A stretch of DNA of 64,000 bases from Pseudomonas brassicacearum. GTDB lineage: Bacteria > Pseudomonadota > Gammaproteobacteria > Pseudomonadales > Pseudomonadaceae. Numbering within the stretch: position 1 is the first letter of the stretch; every line of letters begins with the position of its first letter. The notes beneath the pieces were generated by a model that ran no database searches, was not told where the DNA came from, and was given only the letters and a program-made list of their open reading frames with translations. The position numbers were made by a program, and so were the translations under genes. Below, in pieces: positions 52,579 to 62,078 of the stretch. The stretch spans positions 3,224,001 through 3,288,000 of the forward strand of contig NZ_CP045701.2 in NCBI RefSeq assembly GCF_009601685.2. Reading direction: 5' to 3'.

Positions 52579-52735
52579 TGTAGGAGCTGCCGAAGGCTGC
52601 GATCTTTTGATCTTTTGATCTTTTGATCTTTTGATCTTTTGATCTTTCGCTTGAGGCTCAAGTGTCTGGGGAAAGATCGCAGCCTCGTTGCACTCGACAG
52701 CTCCTACACCGCTCCTACGCAGCTCCTACGCAGCT
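52579..52735. repeat. VNTR hairpin element, copy E (longest array)
   Basis: Inverted ends as in other copies, with five GATCTTTT octamers plus a final GATCTTT, the longest octamer array in the window. Several CAGCTCCTACG units follow to about 52735, just before the hybrid kinase stop. Confidence 0.88.
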
Positions 52736-52779
52736 CTACACCGCGCCCTCGCCACAGGAGGCGGACGTTGTGCTCCTGA

Positions 52780-54708
52780 CTATTTCATCGTCTGCCCAAT
52801 GATCTGCACCAGGTCAATCTGCTTGAACGGCTTGATCAACCGAGGCAATTGCGTGGCAGAACCTTCCAGGCGTTCGGCATAACCGGTGGCCAGGATGATG
52901 GGCAGGCTCGGTTGGCGGTCGCGCAGCAGTTTCGCCAACTGCGCACCGTCCATCTGCGGCATGGCCATGTCGGTGATCACCAGGTCGATGTCCGGGTTGC
53001 GCTCATGCAACTCCAGCGCCTGGGCGCCCGAGGCGGCGCAAAGGACCCGGTGTCCGAGGTCTTCGATCAACAGGCGCGTGCTGGTCAGCACCAGGCTGTC
53101 ATCATCGACCACCAGCACTTTCAACTCGTCGACCGGCTGTGATGTTTCCTGGATCGACACTTTGCCCGGTGCCGGGTTGTCAGCCACCGGTAGCCACAAC
53201 TGCGCGGTGGTACCGACGCCTTTGCGGCTCCTGAGCGTCAGGCGGCCACCCAACTGTTCCGCCAGGCCGTGCACCATGGACAACCCCAGGCCCGTGCCCT
53301 TGCCGACCCCCTTGGTGGTGAAGAACGGTTCCACCGCCGAGGCCAGCGTGGCTTCGTCCATGCCCTCGCCTTCGTCGGTAATCGCCAGGCAAATGTAGCG
53401 CCCGGGGGCCATCGGCTCGTCCGGGGGCGCATCGCACCCTTGCCGCTCATCGGCTGTAATCATGACCTGGCCGCCGTGGGGCATGGCGTCCCGGGCATTG
53501 GTTGCCAGGTTTAGAATCGCCAGTTCCAGTTGGTTGACATCGGCCAGCACCGGCGACAGTGCCTCGGCGAAACGGGTCTGGACGTGTATCGACGGGCCCA
53601 GGGAGCTTTGCAGCAGGCCGCTGATACCTTGCAGCAGGGCCGACAGCTCGACCGATTCGTAGGTCAGTTTTTGCCGGCGGGCAAACGCCAGCATGCGCTG
53701 GGTCAGCGAAACCCCGCGCAGCGCGCCCTGGGTCGCGTTGTCCAGCAATTGAGTGAGCTTCGGCTCGTCGGGCATGCGCTTGCGCACGATTTCCAGGTTG
53801 CCAAGGATGACCGTCAACAGGTTATTGAAATCATGGGCGATGCCGCCGGTGAGCTGGCCGATGGCTTGCAGTTTCTGGGATTGGAACAGCGCCTCGCGGG
53901 CCTGCTCGAGGGCCTGCTGGGCCTGGGTGGCATCGGTAATGTCGCGGGTGACCTTGGCAAATCCCAACAGCGTGCCGGTGTCGCTGCGGATCGCATCGAT
54001 GACCACGTGGGCCATGAAGCGCGTGCCATCCTTGCGCATGCGCCAGCCCTTTTTCTCGAAACGCCCTTCGCTGGCAGCGATGCTCAACGCGCGTTGTGGT
54101 TCGCCGGTATCGCGATCTTCGGGGGTGTAGAACATCGAAAAATGCCGGCCAATGGCTTCCGTCGGAAGATAGCCCTTGATCCGCTGCGCCCCCAGGTTCC
54201 AGTTGGTGACCTGGCCCTGCGGGTCGAGCATGTAGATGGCGTAATCGGTGACGCTTTGCACCAGCAGGCGGAACTGCTGCTCGCTTTGCTTGAGGGTTTC
54301 CTCGGCTATCTTGCGGTCGGTCAGGTCGCGGGTGATCTTGGCGAAACCAAGCAAGGTACCGCTCTGGCTGTCGATGATCGGATCAATCACCACATGGGAC
54401 CAGAACAGCGTGCCGTCCTTGCGCACCCGCCAGCCCTCGCCTTCGAAACGCCCCTCATGCATGGCTGTATCCAGCGCCCGTTGCGGCAGGCCGGCGGCGC
54501 GGTCGTGATCGGTGTAGAAACGGGAGAAATGCTGCCCCAGGACCTCGGATTCCTCGTAGCCCTTGAAGCGCCTGGCGCCGGAGTTCCAGCTGGTGATGAT
54601 GCCAGACGGGTCGGTCATGTAGATGGCGTAGTCGACCACAGCGTCGATGAGCAGGCGAAAGCGCTGTTCCTCGTTCATGAGTGGGGTCTTGGGGTCTTTC
54701 TCAAGCAT
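52780..54708 (-). CDS. PAS-PAS hybrid sensor histidine kinase/response regulator
   Basis: 642 residues from the ATG at 54708; an ATG at 54678 is nearly as likely and an upstream start lacks support. No membrane helix, so cytoplasmic. Two PAS domains with PAC ends (residues about 15-130 and 140-255: FRLLIDAVVDYAIYMTDPSGIITSWNSGARR and FRLLVQSVTDYAIYMLDPQGQVTNWNLGAQRI). HisKA with IAHDFNNLLTVILGNLE (phospho-His near 300), HATPase (GTGLGLSMVHGLAEQLGG), then a receiver LKVLVVDDDSLVLTSTRLL with phospho-Asp in DLVITDMAMPQMDG. The PAS pair resembles light/redox-type FixL-like kinases, but no cofactor ligand was identified. Confidence 0.92.
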   Translation of the reverse strand: MLEKDPKTPLMNEEQRFRLLIDAVVDYAIYMTDPSGIITSWNSGARRFKGYEESEVLGQHFSRFYTDHDRAAGLPQRALDTAMHEGRFEGEGWRVRKDGTLFWSHVVIDPIIDSQSGTLLGFAKITRDLTDRKIAEETLKQSEQQFRLLVQSVTDYAIYMLDPQGQVTNWNLGAQRIKGYLPTEAIGRHFSMFYTPEDRDTGEPQRALSIAASEGRFEKKGWRMRKDGTRFMAHVVIDAIRSDTGTLLGFAKVTRDITDATQAQQALEQAREALFQSQKLQAIGQLTGGIAHDFNNLLTVILGNLEIVRKRMPDEPKLTQLLDNATQGALRGVSLTQRMLAFARRQKLTYESVELSALLQGISGLLQSSLGPSIHVQTRFAEALSPVLADVNQLELAILNLATNARDAMPHGGQVMITADERQGCDAPPDEPMAPGRYICLAITDEGEGMDEATLASAVEPFFTTKGVGKGTGLGLSMVHGLAEQLGGRLTLRSRKGVGTTAQLWLPVADNPAPGKVSIQETSQPVDELKVLVVDDDSLVLTSTRLLIEDLGHRVLCAASGAQALELHERNPDIDLVITDMAMPQMDGAQLAKLLRDRQPSLPIILATGYAERLEGSATQLPRLIKPFKQIDLVQIIGQTMK

Positions 54709-54839
54709 CTGGCCGGGGCATCCGTGTGGACTTTTGCGGAGTATGGAACAAGTCTGGCGCCAGGAAAAATTATTGAGCGTTGGGAGCGCAATACGCAGGT
54801 CTCCCAGGCTATTCACAAACCCGAGCCCTAGTGGGCTCC

Positions 54840-54926
54840 CTGTGGGAGCTTGCTCGCGATGGCGGTGTTTCAGCCAGCCCTCATGTCACTGACAGACCGC
54901 TATCGCGAGCAAGCTCGCTCCCACAG
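54840..54926. repeat. REP pair reading into the helicase 3' end
   Basis: CTGTGGGAGCTTGCTCGCGATGGCGG and its inverse CCGCTATCGCGAGCAAGC...CTCCCACAG. The right half forms the last codons and stop of the helicase gene (54881). Confidence 0.85.
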
Positions 54927-57211
54927 GTGGCGGGGTGTGTTTCCTCGGTGACCGACCACCAACGCGGCAACAATTGCTGTACCCGGGCCTCGCCAAACCG
55001 GTCGTCGATCAGCATCACCACCCCGCTATCCTGTTGGGTGCGGATGACGCGACCGGCCGCTTGTACGACTTTCTGCAGGCCGGGATACAGGTAAGTGTAG
55101 TCATAGCCATCGCCGAAGATCGCCGCCATGCGTTGTTTCATCTGCTCATTGACCGGGTTGAACTGGGCCAGCCCCAAAGTGGCGATGAATGCGCCGATCA
55201 GGCGTGAACCTGGCAAATCGATGCCCTCGCCGAACGCGCCGCCCAGCACCGCAAAGCCAATGCCTTGGCTGTGTTCCATGAACCGCTCGATAAACGCCTG
55301 CCGAGGCGCTTCGCCCATGCCGCGCGATTGCGTCCAGAGTGCAATGTGCGGGTACCGCTCGGCGAACAGCCCGGCCACTTGCTGCAAGTAATCGAAGCTG
55401 CTGAAAAAAGCCAGGTAATTGCCCGGGCGCTCGCCGAACTGGCGGGCCATCAACGTGACTATCGGCTCCAGGGACGCCTGGCGATGGGCAAAACGAGTGG
55501 AAATGCGACTGACGACCTGTACGTCCAGTTGTTCGGCCTTGAACGGCGACTCCACATCGATCCACACCGTGTCGCCCGGCGTCCCCAACAAATCTGCGTA
55601 GTAATGCCGAGGGCTCAGGGTCGCCGAAAACAGCACCGTGCTGCGAGCCGCCGTCAGCCTGGGCCGCAGGAATGCAGCCGGTACCACGTTGCGCAGGCAC
55701 AGCGTCGACAGGCTGCGCTGGCGGCCGAGTTCGCGCTTGTGGATGTCGAACAGGAAATGTTCGTCGAAGGTTTCCGCCACCCGGCCAAACTGCAAGGCGT
55801 CGAAGTAAAACGCCTGCAATCCGCTGTCCAGGCCCAGGGGATGGTCGTTGAGGTAATCACCGATGGCTGTGGTACAGGTGGACAGGGCCTGGAGCAGTTT
55901 TTCGGGCAGCTTTTCATAGGCCTGATAGGCCGCCACCTGGGGCGAATGCAAGGTGTTCCACTGGCGATTGACCCTGTCCAGGGATTTTTTCAGCGGTTCG
56001 GGGGCGGTTTTGCGCACGCTGGTCAGCGTGGCCTGGTCGAGGGTCGCGCTGTACATCTGCCGCCCCCGCTCCACCAGGTTATGGGCCTCATCCACCAAGG
56101 TCGCGACAGTCCAGCCATTGGCCTGGGCCAGGCCGAAAAGCAACGCACTGAAATCGAAGTAATAGTTGTAGTCGGCCACCACCACGTCGGCCCAGCGGGC
56201 CATTTCCTGGCTGAGGTAATACGGACAGACTTCATGGGCCAGCGCAATCTCGCGCAACGCCGCCTGGTCGAGCAACGTGACCTGGCTCGCCGCTGCCCGG
56301 GCGCCCGGCAAACGGTCATAGAAACCACGGGCCAGCGGGCAGGATTCGCCATGGCAGGCCTTGTCCGGGTGTTCGCAAGCCTTGTCCCGGGCAATCATCT
56401 CCAACACCCGCAATGGCATCGACGGCGCGCCGTGGGTGATCACGCGCGCCGCATCCAGGGCCAGCTTGCGCCCGGGGGTCTTCGCCGTGAGGAAGAACAC
56501 CTTGTCCAGTTGCTGCGGCGCCAGGGCCTTGAGCATTGGGAACAGCGTACCGACGGTCTTGCCGATGCCGGTGGGCGCCTGGGCCATCAGGCTGCGGCCG
56601 GTGCTGACAGCCTTGAATACCGATTCGGCCAGGTGCCGTTGCCCGGGCCTGAAACCCGCATGGGGAAACACCAGCGATTGCGCGCCGAGGTTGCGTGCCT
56701 GTCGATGGGCCATTTCCTGTTCGGCCCAGGCCAGGAACAGCGCACATTGCGCTTCGAAGAAGGCTTGCAGCTGTGTCGCCTCGAAACGTTGGGTGATGCA
56801 GGTTTCCTTTTCGCTGACGATGTCGAAGTACACCAGGGCCACGTCGATGTGCGGCAATTGCAGTTTTTGGCACATCAACCCGCCGTAGATTTTCGCCTGG
56901 GCCCAATGCAGATGGCGATGATTGGCCGGCTGCTTGGTAAGGTCACCCCGGTAGGTCTTCACTTCTTCAAGGCAATGGCGAACAGGGTCGTAGCCATCGG
57001 CCCGGCCTTTGACTGTCAGTGTCTGGTAATGCCCTTCGAGGGCCACTTCAGCCTGATAACCCTCGCTGCGTCGCGAGGCCACGGTGCGATGGCCGGCAAT
57101 GCCTTCCAGGGCCGTCGGTGACGGTGTGAAACGCAGGTCAAGGTCGCCCACCTTGGCGGTGAACTCACACAACGCTCGCACGGCAATGCTGTAGCTGGGT
57201 GCAGGGTTCAT
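54881..57211 (-). CDS. DinG/XPD-like helicase fused to PD-(D/E)XK nuclease
   Basis: 776 residues. N-terminal 180 residues form a nuclease of the Cas4/RecB-like fold (GRADGYDPVRHCLEEVKTYRG, D..ExK). The helicase has Walker A APTGIGKTVGTLF near 210, a four-cysteine iron-sulfur motif (ACEHPDKACHGESCPLARGF), DEAH box LVDEAHNLVERG, and GFAVLGGAFGEGIDLPG plus QAAGRVIRTQQD as C-terminal motifs V and VI. Unwinds and cuts damaged DNA. The ATG overlaps the stop of the FAN1-like gene (ATGA). The last residues TCGSELARDSG come from a REP element. Confidence 0.92.
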   Translation of the reverse strand: MNPAPSYSIAVRALCEFTAKVGDLDLRFTPSPTALEGIAGHRTVASRRSEGYQAEVALEGHYQTLTVKGRADGYDPVRHCLEEVKTYRGDLTKQPANHRHLHWAQAKIYGGLMCQKLQLPHIDVALVYFDIVSEKETCITQRFEATQLQAFFEAQCALFLAWAEQEMAHRQARNLGAQSLVFPHAGFRPGQRHLAESVFKAVSTGRSLMAQAPTGIGKTVGTLFPMLKALAPQQLDKVFFLTAKTPGRKLALDAARVITHGAPSMPLRVLEMIARDKACEHPDKACHGESCPLARGFYDRLPGARAAASQVTLLDQAALREIALAHEVCPYYLSQEMARWADVVVADYNYYFDFSALLFGLAQANGWTVATLVDEAHNLVERGRQMYSATLDQATLTSVRKTAPEPLKKSLDRVNRQWNTLHSPQVAAYQAYEKLPEKLLQALSTCTTAIGDYLNDHPLGLDSGLQAFYFDALQFGRVAETFDEHFLFDIHKRELGRQRSLSTLCLRNVVPAAFLRPRLTAARSTVLFSATLSPRHYYADLLGTPGDTVWIDVESPFKAEQLDVQVVSRISTRFAHRQASLEPIVTLMARQFGERPGNYLAFFSSFDYLQQVAGLFAERYPHIALWTQSRGMGEAPRQAFIERFMEHSQGIGFAVLGGAFGEGIDLPGSRLIGAFIATLGLAQFNPVNEQMKQRMAAIFGDGYDYTYLYPGLQKVVQAAGRVIRTQQDSGVVMLIDDRFGEARVQQLLPRWWSVTEETHPATCGSELARDSGLSVT

Positions 57212-58953
57212 GGGGCCTCATCGCGAGCAAGCTCGCTCCCACATTTGATCTGTGGTGACTCATCCCCTGTGGAAGCGAGCTCGCTCGCGATGGCTGACTC
57301 CGCCCATTGCACATAACAAACGGTCACTGGCATCTGGTGTTCATGGCAGAACTCCAGCCAACGCAGTTGGTTGTCTTGCAAGCGATCGCCGGGGCCTTTG
57401 ACTTCGATCATGCGGTAGGTCTTTTGCTGCGGCCAGAACTGGATCAGGTCTGGCATGCCGGCACGGTTGGCCTTGATGTCCAGCAGCAGCCGGCTAAACC
57501 ACTGCTTGAGGTGTGCGGCCGGCAGGCAATCGAGCGCCTGGGCCAACAATTCTTCGGTCAGCGCGCCCCAGAACACGAAAGGCGACTGCACGCCCCATTT
57601 TTCTGCATAGCGGCGCCCAATGGTGTCCCGATAGCGCCCGTCGTCCAGCTCGGCGAAGCAGGCCGCGAACAGCTCGGCACGGCGGGCATGGAAGTCTTCG
57701 TTGAGCAGGTCGACCGGTCCGCGCTGGAATGGGTGGAAAAACGCCCCCGGCAACGGCGCAAAAATCGCCGACCAGCACAGCAGGCCAAACAGCGAATTGA
57801 TCAGGCTGTTCTCGACGTAATGCACTGGTGCGGTTTCGTCGTGCAGGTGGGCCTGGACATGGTACTCCACCGACAAGGTCGGATCGACGCGAGGCAGCTG
57901 CAGCTCCAGGCGTTCCACTTCACAGGCCAGGCTCCGTGGCACCGGCGGCCCGCCCAACTTGCGCCGAAGACGGGGCACGATCCGCAGCAAGGCTTGGGTT
58001 TCGGCAGCACTTTGCGGTGCGAGGACCGCCGCCTCGCCCAGTTCCAGGGCCAGAGCGTATTCGCCGATGCGCTCCAGCACCCGGACCATCCGCAACCGCG
58101 CACCTGGGTAGGTGCAATCGCGATAGATCCTCAAGGCCAAGGCGAAGTCGCCGATGCGCTCGCCGTGCTGGCCGATGTGGAACAACAACTTGCCCCGTCG
58201 CCGCTCCAGCCACGGATTATCCAAGGACAGTTCATTGACCTGGGCGACAATCGCTTCCAGGGGCTCGCCGGCTTCGAAGCGCTGTTGGCAGTCGTGCAGG
58301 AACAGGCAGGCATCGACGTCCTCACGATTGCGCAAACCCCGTGACTCGGCGCTGAACTCGACGGTTTCGTAGGTGAAGATGCCCAGGTCCGCCAGTACGA
58401 ACTCCGACCAGTCCTGGTAAAGGTTGCCGAAGAACATCAGCCGCAGTCGGTCGCACAGGTCCATGATCGTCAGGCTGAACAGGCGGTCCTCAAGTTGCGG
58501 GCACCAACTGCCAAAGGGCTGTGGTTGGCTCAATGGCTCATTCAAGGCCTGGAGCCATTCGGTTTTTTTCGCCTTGGGTTGTTCGATCAGGTGGCCCAGG
58601 CACACCAGGATTTCCGACTTGAGCAGTACCTCGAACAGCTCGACAAGGCTCAGCGGCGCCTGTTCCTCAACCCAGCCCAACGCCAGCAACGGCTCGACGG
58701 CGCTGCCAATATCACCGATTTCCGGATAACTGAGCTTGCTGTGGCGAAACCGCAGCCCTTTGCGCATCACCATCCTTACCAGCAAGCCCTGTGACGCACG
58801 CGGCAGTGCGGCAAACTCGCCGATAAACAGTTGCTCTTCGGGGCTGAGCACATCGGCATAGCGTTGCTCCAGCCAGCTGAGCACGCGCTGGAAGTTGTTC
58901 AGATAGTAGAAGGGATCGTCGAGGGGGTTGGCTGTCACGGAAAGAAGCGCCAC
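57208..58953 (-). CDS. FAN1-type VRR-NUC nuclease
   Basis: 581 residues. Structure-specific nuclease expected to process interstrand crosslinks; P. aeruginosa FAN1 is the model. The N-terminal half contains the FAN1 DNA-binding helices (FYYLNNFQRVLSWLEQRYADVLSPEEQLFIGEF) and TPR-like repeats. The C-terminal VRR-NUC domain is near 510-560 (MPDLIQFWPQQKTYRMIEVKGPGDRLQDNQLRWLEFC), with E and K of EVKGP as catalytic residues. Start GTG at 58953, or GTG at 58938. The C-terminus beyond the nuclease (ELASTGDESPQIKCGSELARDEAP) is encoded by a REP. Forms an operon with the nuclease-helicase. Confidence 0.9.
   Translation of the reverse strand: MALLSVTANPLDDPFYYLNNFQRVLSWLEQRYADVLSPEEQLFIGEFAALPRASQGLLVRMVMRKGLRFRHSKLSYPEIGDIGSAVEPLLALGWVEEQAPLSLVELFEVLLKSEILVCLGHLIEQPKAKKTEWLQALNEPLSQPQPFGSWCPQLEDRLFSLTIMDLCDRLRLMFFGNLYQDWSEFVLADLGIFTYETVEFSAESRGLRNREDVDACLFLHDCQQRFEAGEPLEAIVAQVNELSLDNPWLERRRGKLLFHIGQHGERIGDFALALRIYRDCTYPGARLRMVRVLERIGEYALALELGEAAVLAPQSAAETQALLRIVPRLRRKLGGPPVPRSLACEVERLELQLPRVDPTLSVEYHVQAHLHDETAPVHYVENSLINSLFGLLCWSAIFAPLPGAFFHPFQRGPVDLLNEDFHARRAELFAACFAELDDGRYRDTIGRRYAEKWGVQSPFVFWGALTEELLAQALDCLPAAHLKQWFSRLLLDIKANRAGMPDLIQFWPQQKTYRMIEVKGPGDRLQDNQLRWLEFCHEHQMPVTVCYVQWAESAIASELASTGDESPQIKCGSELARDEAP
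57218..57293. repeat. REP pair inside the FAN1 3' coding end
   Basis: TCGCGAGCAAGCTCGCTCCCACA and GTGGAAGCGAGCTCGCTCGCGA, inverted. It lies between the last conserved nuclease residue and the helicase start, in frame with FAN1. Confidence 0.85.
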
Positions 58954-59160
58954 GGATGCTGAAGTACTGGTTATGCGTACAGATATCAGCTACGACCGCT
59001 CCAGGCAACTGCAAAAGATGAGCGGTCTCCTATATTTAGAGATGAAATCCCTCAGTGAGCGATGAACTTTCCTACGGCAAGCGAGACCAATGGCGGTTAG
59101 CTAATGTGATGGCGTGGTCCAATCAGCTGTCCGCGTACTTTTGATTGAGAGGTTATGGAT

Positions 59161-59385
59161 ATGAACATCAGGTTTCTGGGACTGCCTCTGGCTGCCGCAG
59201 CATTCATGGCTCTGGCTGGCTGCGCGTCGCCTACCGTGGTGACCTTGCAGAACGGTACCCAGTATTTGACCAAGGACACCCCCAATACCCGCACCGCCGA
59301 CGGTTTCTACGAGTTCGAAGATATTTCCGGCAAGAAAGTCCGGGTTCGCGCCGATGACGTGGCGACCATCCGCAAGGAAGACTGA
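59161..59385 (+). CDS. YgdI/YgdR-family lipoprotein
   Basis: 74 residues from the second ATG (AGAGG 8 nt upstream); the ATG at 59155 is an alternative. Signal peptide ending in lipobox LAGC (FMALAGCASP), then VVTLQNGTQYLTKDTPNTRTADGFYEFEDISGKKVRVRADDVATIRKED, the small beta domain of the YgdI/YgdR (DUF903) family. Outer- or inner-membrane lipoprotein of unknown job. Confidence 0.9.
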   Translation: MNIRFLGLPLAAAAFMALAGCASPTVVTLQNGTQYLTKDTPNTRTADGFYEFEDISGKKVRVRADDVATIRKED

Positions 59386-59426
59386 GCATCTGCCCGCCCT
59401 CTCCCCACAGGGGGCTCGCTTTTAAA

Positions 59427-59813
59427 TCATTGGGAGAATCCCCTGCTTCCCCCTGGCATCGGGCCGCTCTCCTGGCAACTGATCATCGCGCCTTTGCGCC
59501 GCAACGAATCACCTTGCAGTCGCAGGCAACGTTCATGCTCCTGCTGATTGGAACGATCGATGCTGAGGTTTCCGGTGGTGTCCGGCTTCTTCGTTTCCCC
59601 GAGGCTTACCGACACCCAAGGCTTTTCAGGCTGTACTTCGAAGCGCGACCTTGGCGTTGGCGCCTCCTCGGGTTTGCCTGCCTGGGCGGCGGGCAACTGA
59701 TCCGACGTTATGCCGTAGCGGGTCAGAATCGACTGATCCGGCAATTCCGCCAGTGCGCTGCTGGAGACCAGGCCACAGATCAGGCCGACGATAGTGTTTT
59801 GTTTACTGCTCAC
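59427..59813 (-). CDS. Secreted hypothetical protein
   Basis: 128 residues from a GTG at 59813 with GGGGAGG 7 nt upstream. Signal peptide SSKQNTIVGLICGLVSSSALAELP. The mature part is short, Pro/Glu-rich, with two cysteines (ERCLRLQGDSLRRKGAMISCQE) that could form a disulfide. No family recognised. It is downstream of the lipase gene on the same strand with a 158-nt gap, so it may or may not be in that operon. Confidence 0.65.
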   Translation of the reverse strand: MSSKQNTIVGLICGLVSSSALAELPDQSILTRYGITSDQLPAAQAGKPEEAPTPRSRFEVQPEKPWVSVSLGETKKPDTTGNLSIDRSNQQEHERCLRLQGDSLRRKGAMISCQESGPMPGGSRGFSQ

Positions 59814-59971
59814 TGCTTTACCTCCCCTAGCGCTAACAACTGTGCCGAGGGCGCTCGCTCCCGCTGCGCTGCTGGCCCTTAACCGGTAACGTCCAGACAG
59901 ACGCCAGATTTAGGGCCGCTTCGCGCCCGGCACGAGCAAGCACCCTCGCCACAGACTCAAACAACCTCAGT

Positions 59972-61825
59972 TCAGGCGAACACGATGCCCTCGCCTGCAA
60001 CTTGTCCCAGGCCAACACCCACCAAAGTCACGGAACTGTCGCCGACCTTGAGCAGCGTGTCGTTGCCCACCTCGGTCATGTGCTGGCTGTAGTCGTACCC
60101 CGACCCAGCGCCCTCGACACCGAGGAATACCAGTTTGTCGCCTGCATCATAACCGCTGATTCGATCCAGGCCGAATGCGCCATTGAAGACGAATGTGTCA
60201 TTGCCACCACCCGATTGCATCAGGTCATTGCCCGTGCCGCCGATAAAGGTGTCGTTACCCGCACCGCCCACCAGCACATCGTTGCCGTCCTGGCCGAACA
60301 GCCAGTCGCCCGTAGCCCGCGCCACCAGGGTATCGTTGGCCGCACCGCCGTTGAGCGACGACGCATACGCGCTAAGGTGGCCCCCGGTGAGCAGACCGTT
60401 GGTGGTAACGCTGTGGCTCACTTCATCCTTGAACAACCCCCAAAGCAGACCGGGCTCTTTGCTGACCAGCGTGCCGATGTCCCGTGTCATGCTGATCCCG
60501 CCCTGGGTATCGCGAACATACAGCGTCCCCATCCCGTCGTGGGCGAAGCTGAAGTCCTTTATCGATTGCTGCAGTTGCAGGCTATTGCTGCCCTGCCCGC
60601 CCTCGATCACGTTGTAGCCACCGCCATCGCGAAAGGTGTCGTTGCCGGCGCGGCCTTCCAGGTAGTCGTTGCCCTGGCCACCCTGGATCAGGTCATTGCT
60701 GTCGCAGCCGATGATGAACGTGCTGCCGGTGTGGGTTTGCGCATTGCGGTTGAGGTCCTGCACCCAGGTATTGGCGCGGGCGGGGTCCGACAGGTTGGCA
60801 ACGATGATGGTGGAGTCTTTTTCGGTGAGGTCGTAGAACACCGAGCCCATGATCCGACCCATGCCATCGCCATAGCCGGTCGGCAGGTGGGAAATCCAGG
60901 TGGGGATGTTGAGGATTGAAAACGGCAACACGTTCCATGCCGTCGAAGCGTAGTGGTCGTTGAAGCTGACGATGTTGTTGGTGGCCGATTCCTGTTGCCC
61001 ATCGTGCACACCCACCGACGCAAGGTTGAACGTCGAGCCGTCCAGGGCGCGGAACACCGGATCGTTCTCGTAACCGATGTTCAGGACCTTGTCGGTACTG
61101 CTCTGGGTTGGCGAGGCGTAGGCGATGTAGTTGGCATTGGAGTAGAACCCTGACCATTTGCTGACGCTCAAGTCCGCCAGGCTGTTGACCGCCAGCCCGC
61201 CCAGGCTGTGACCGCTGACCAGCACGTCGTTGCCCGTCAGGCCATTGGCCTGGGCAAACTTGGCGACGTCCCCCAGCAGGTTGCCAAAGGCTTCGCCGAC
61301 GTAGTTTTTCGCATAGTCCTTGGGCCCCAGCGCGGCCATCAGGTCGTTGATCACGTCGCCGATGGAGTCGCCAATCAGGTTTTCCCGAGGGCCGCTGGTG
61401 CCGCGAAACGACACGCCGATTTCCTGCAAGTGACCCTCGGCGTCGTACTTGCCGAGGATCTCTACCTGCGCGGTGGTGTAGCCGGCCTTTTCACCGAAAA
61501 ACGTCCCGCGGCCATCCACCTTGCCGGCGTAACCCAGTTGCTCGGCGCTGATGGGCGTCCAGCCGGCCTTTTGTACCGCCTCCAGGGCCAGTTTCTCCGA
61601 GTCGGGATTCCACGGCACGCCGGGAATCACCCCTTGGGAATCGGTGCCCCCCAGCAGCGCGGTCACCAGAGTCGCCGGCAGGCCGGCACCGAAGCCGTTG
61701 TGCTGGTAACCGGCGGCAAAGCCGTTGTCGAGATTGTGGTAGGAATACAGCATGATCGCCATTGCATCGCTGACCAACGCCTTGGATTCGGTGGTGCCGA
61801 GGTTCTTGTAATCGTAGATACCCAT
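59972..61825 (-). CDS. RTX lipase / polyurethanase, type I secreted
   Basis: 617 residues, the length of TliA/PueA-type lipases. Secreted esterase acting on triglycerides and polyesters. The catalytic Ser is in VSGHSLGGLAVN near 207; GVSFRGTSGPRENLIGDSIGD forms the upstream part. RTX calcium repeats lie near 380-400 (GGQGNDYLEGRAGNDTF) and 515-545 (GQDGNDVLVGGAGNDTFIGGTGND). The C-terminal hydrophobic tail (EGIVFA) is the uncleaved type I secretion signal; no N-terminal signal peptide. In relatives it follows prtA/prtB autotransporters, as here. Confidence 0.95.
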   Translation of the reverse strand: MGIYDYKNLGTTESKALVSDAMAIMLYSYHNLDNGFAAGYQHNGFGAGLPATLVTALLGGTDSQGVIPGVPWNPDSEKLALEAVQKAGWTPISAEQLGYAGKVDGRGTFFGEKAGYTTAQVEILGKYDAEGHLQEIGVSFRGTSGPRENLIGDSIGDVINDLMAALGPKDYAKNYVGEAFGNLLGDVAKFAQANGLTGNDVLVSGHSLGGLAVNSLADLSVSKWSGFYSNANYIAYASPTQSSTDKVLNIGYENDPVFRALDGSTFNLASVGVHDGQQESATNNIVSFNDHYASTAWNVLPFSILNIPTWISHLPTGYGDGMGRIMGSVFYDLTEKDSTIIVANLSDPARANTWVQDLNRNAQTHTGSTFIIGCDSNDLIQGGQGNDYLEGRAGNDTFRDGGGYNVIEGGQGSNSLQLQQSIKDFSFAHDGMGTLYVRDTQGGISMTRDIGTLVSKEPGLLWGLFKDEVSHSVTTNGLLTGGHLSAYASSLNGGAANDTLVARATGDWLFGQDGNDVLVGGAGNDTFIGGTGNDLMQSGGGNDTFVFNGAFGLDRISGYDAGDKLVFLGVEGAGSGYDYSQHMTEVGNDTLLKVGDSSVTLVGVGLGQVAGEGIVFA

Positions 61826-61872
61826 GGTTGTTGCTCTCTTTTGTTGTTGGAATATTGGAAGCGAGCGAACCC

Positions 61873-62035
61873 TGTAGGAGCTGCCGAAGGCTGCGATCTT
61901 TTGATCTTGATCTTGATCTTGATCTTTCGCTTGAGATTTAAGTGGCTTTGGAAAGATCGCAGCCTCGTTGCACTCGACAGCTCCTACACAGCTCCTACAC
62001 GGCTCCTACGCAGCTCTTACGTAGCTCCTACGTAG
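61873..62035. repeat. VNTR hairpin element, copy F
   Basis: Inverted ends TGTAGGAGCTG and CAGCTCCTACA around five GATCTT units, then several more CAGCTCCTACG-like units, between the autotransporter stop and the lipase start. Confidence 0.87.
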
Positions 62036-62078
62036 CTGCTATACGCCATAGAAGTGCGTGTTGAGTTCTGCATTTGGG

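Noticed and set aside
55265-57121. Open frame of 618 codons opposite the nuclease-helicase gene
   Set aside because: Antisense shadow of a well-supported helicase; composition and lack of domains argue against coding.
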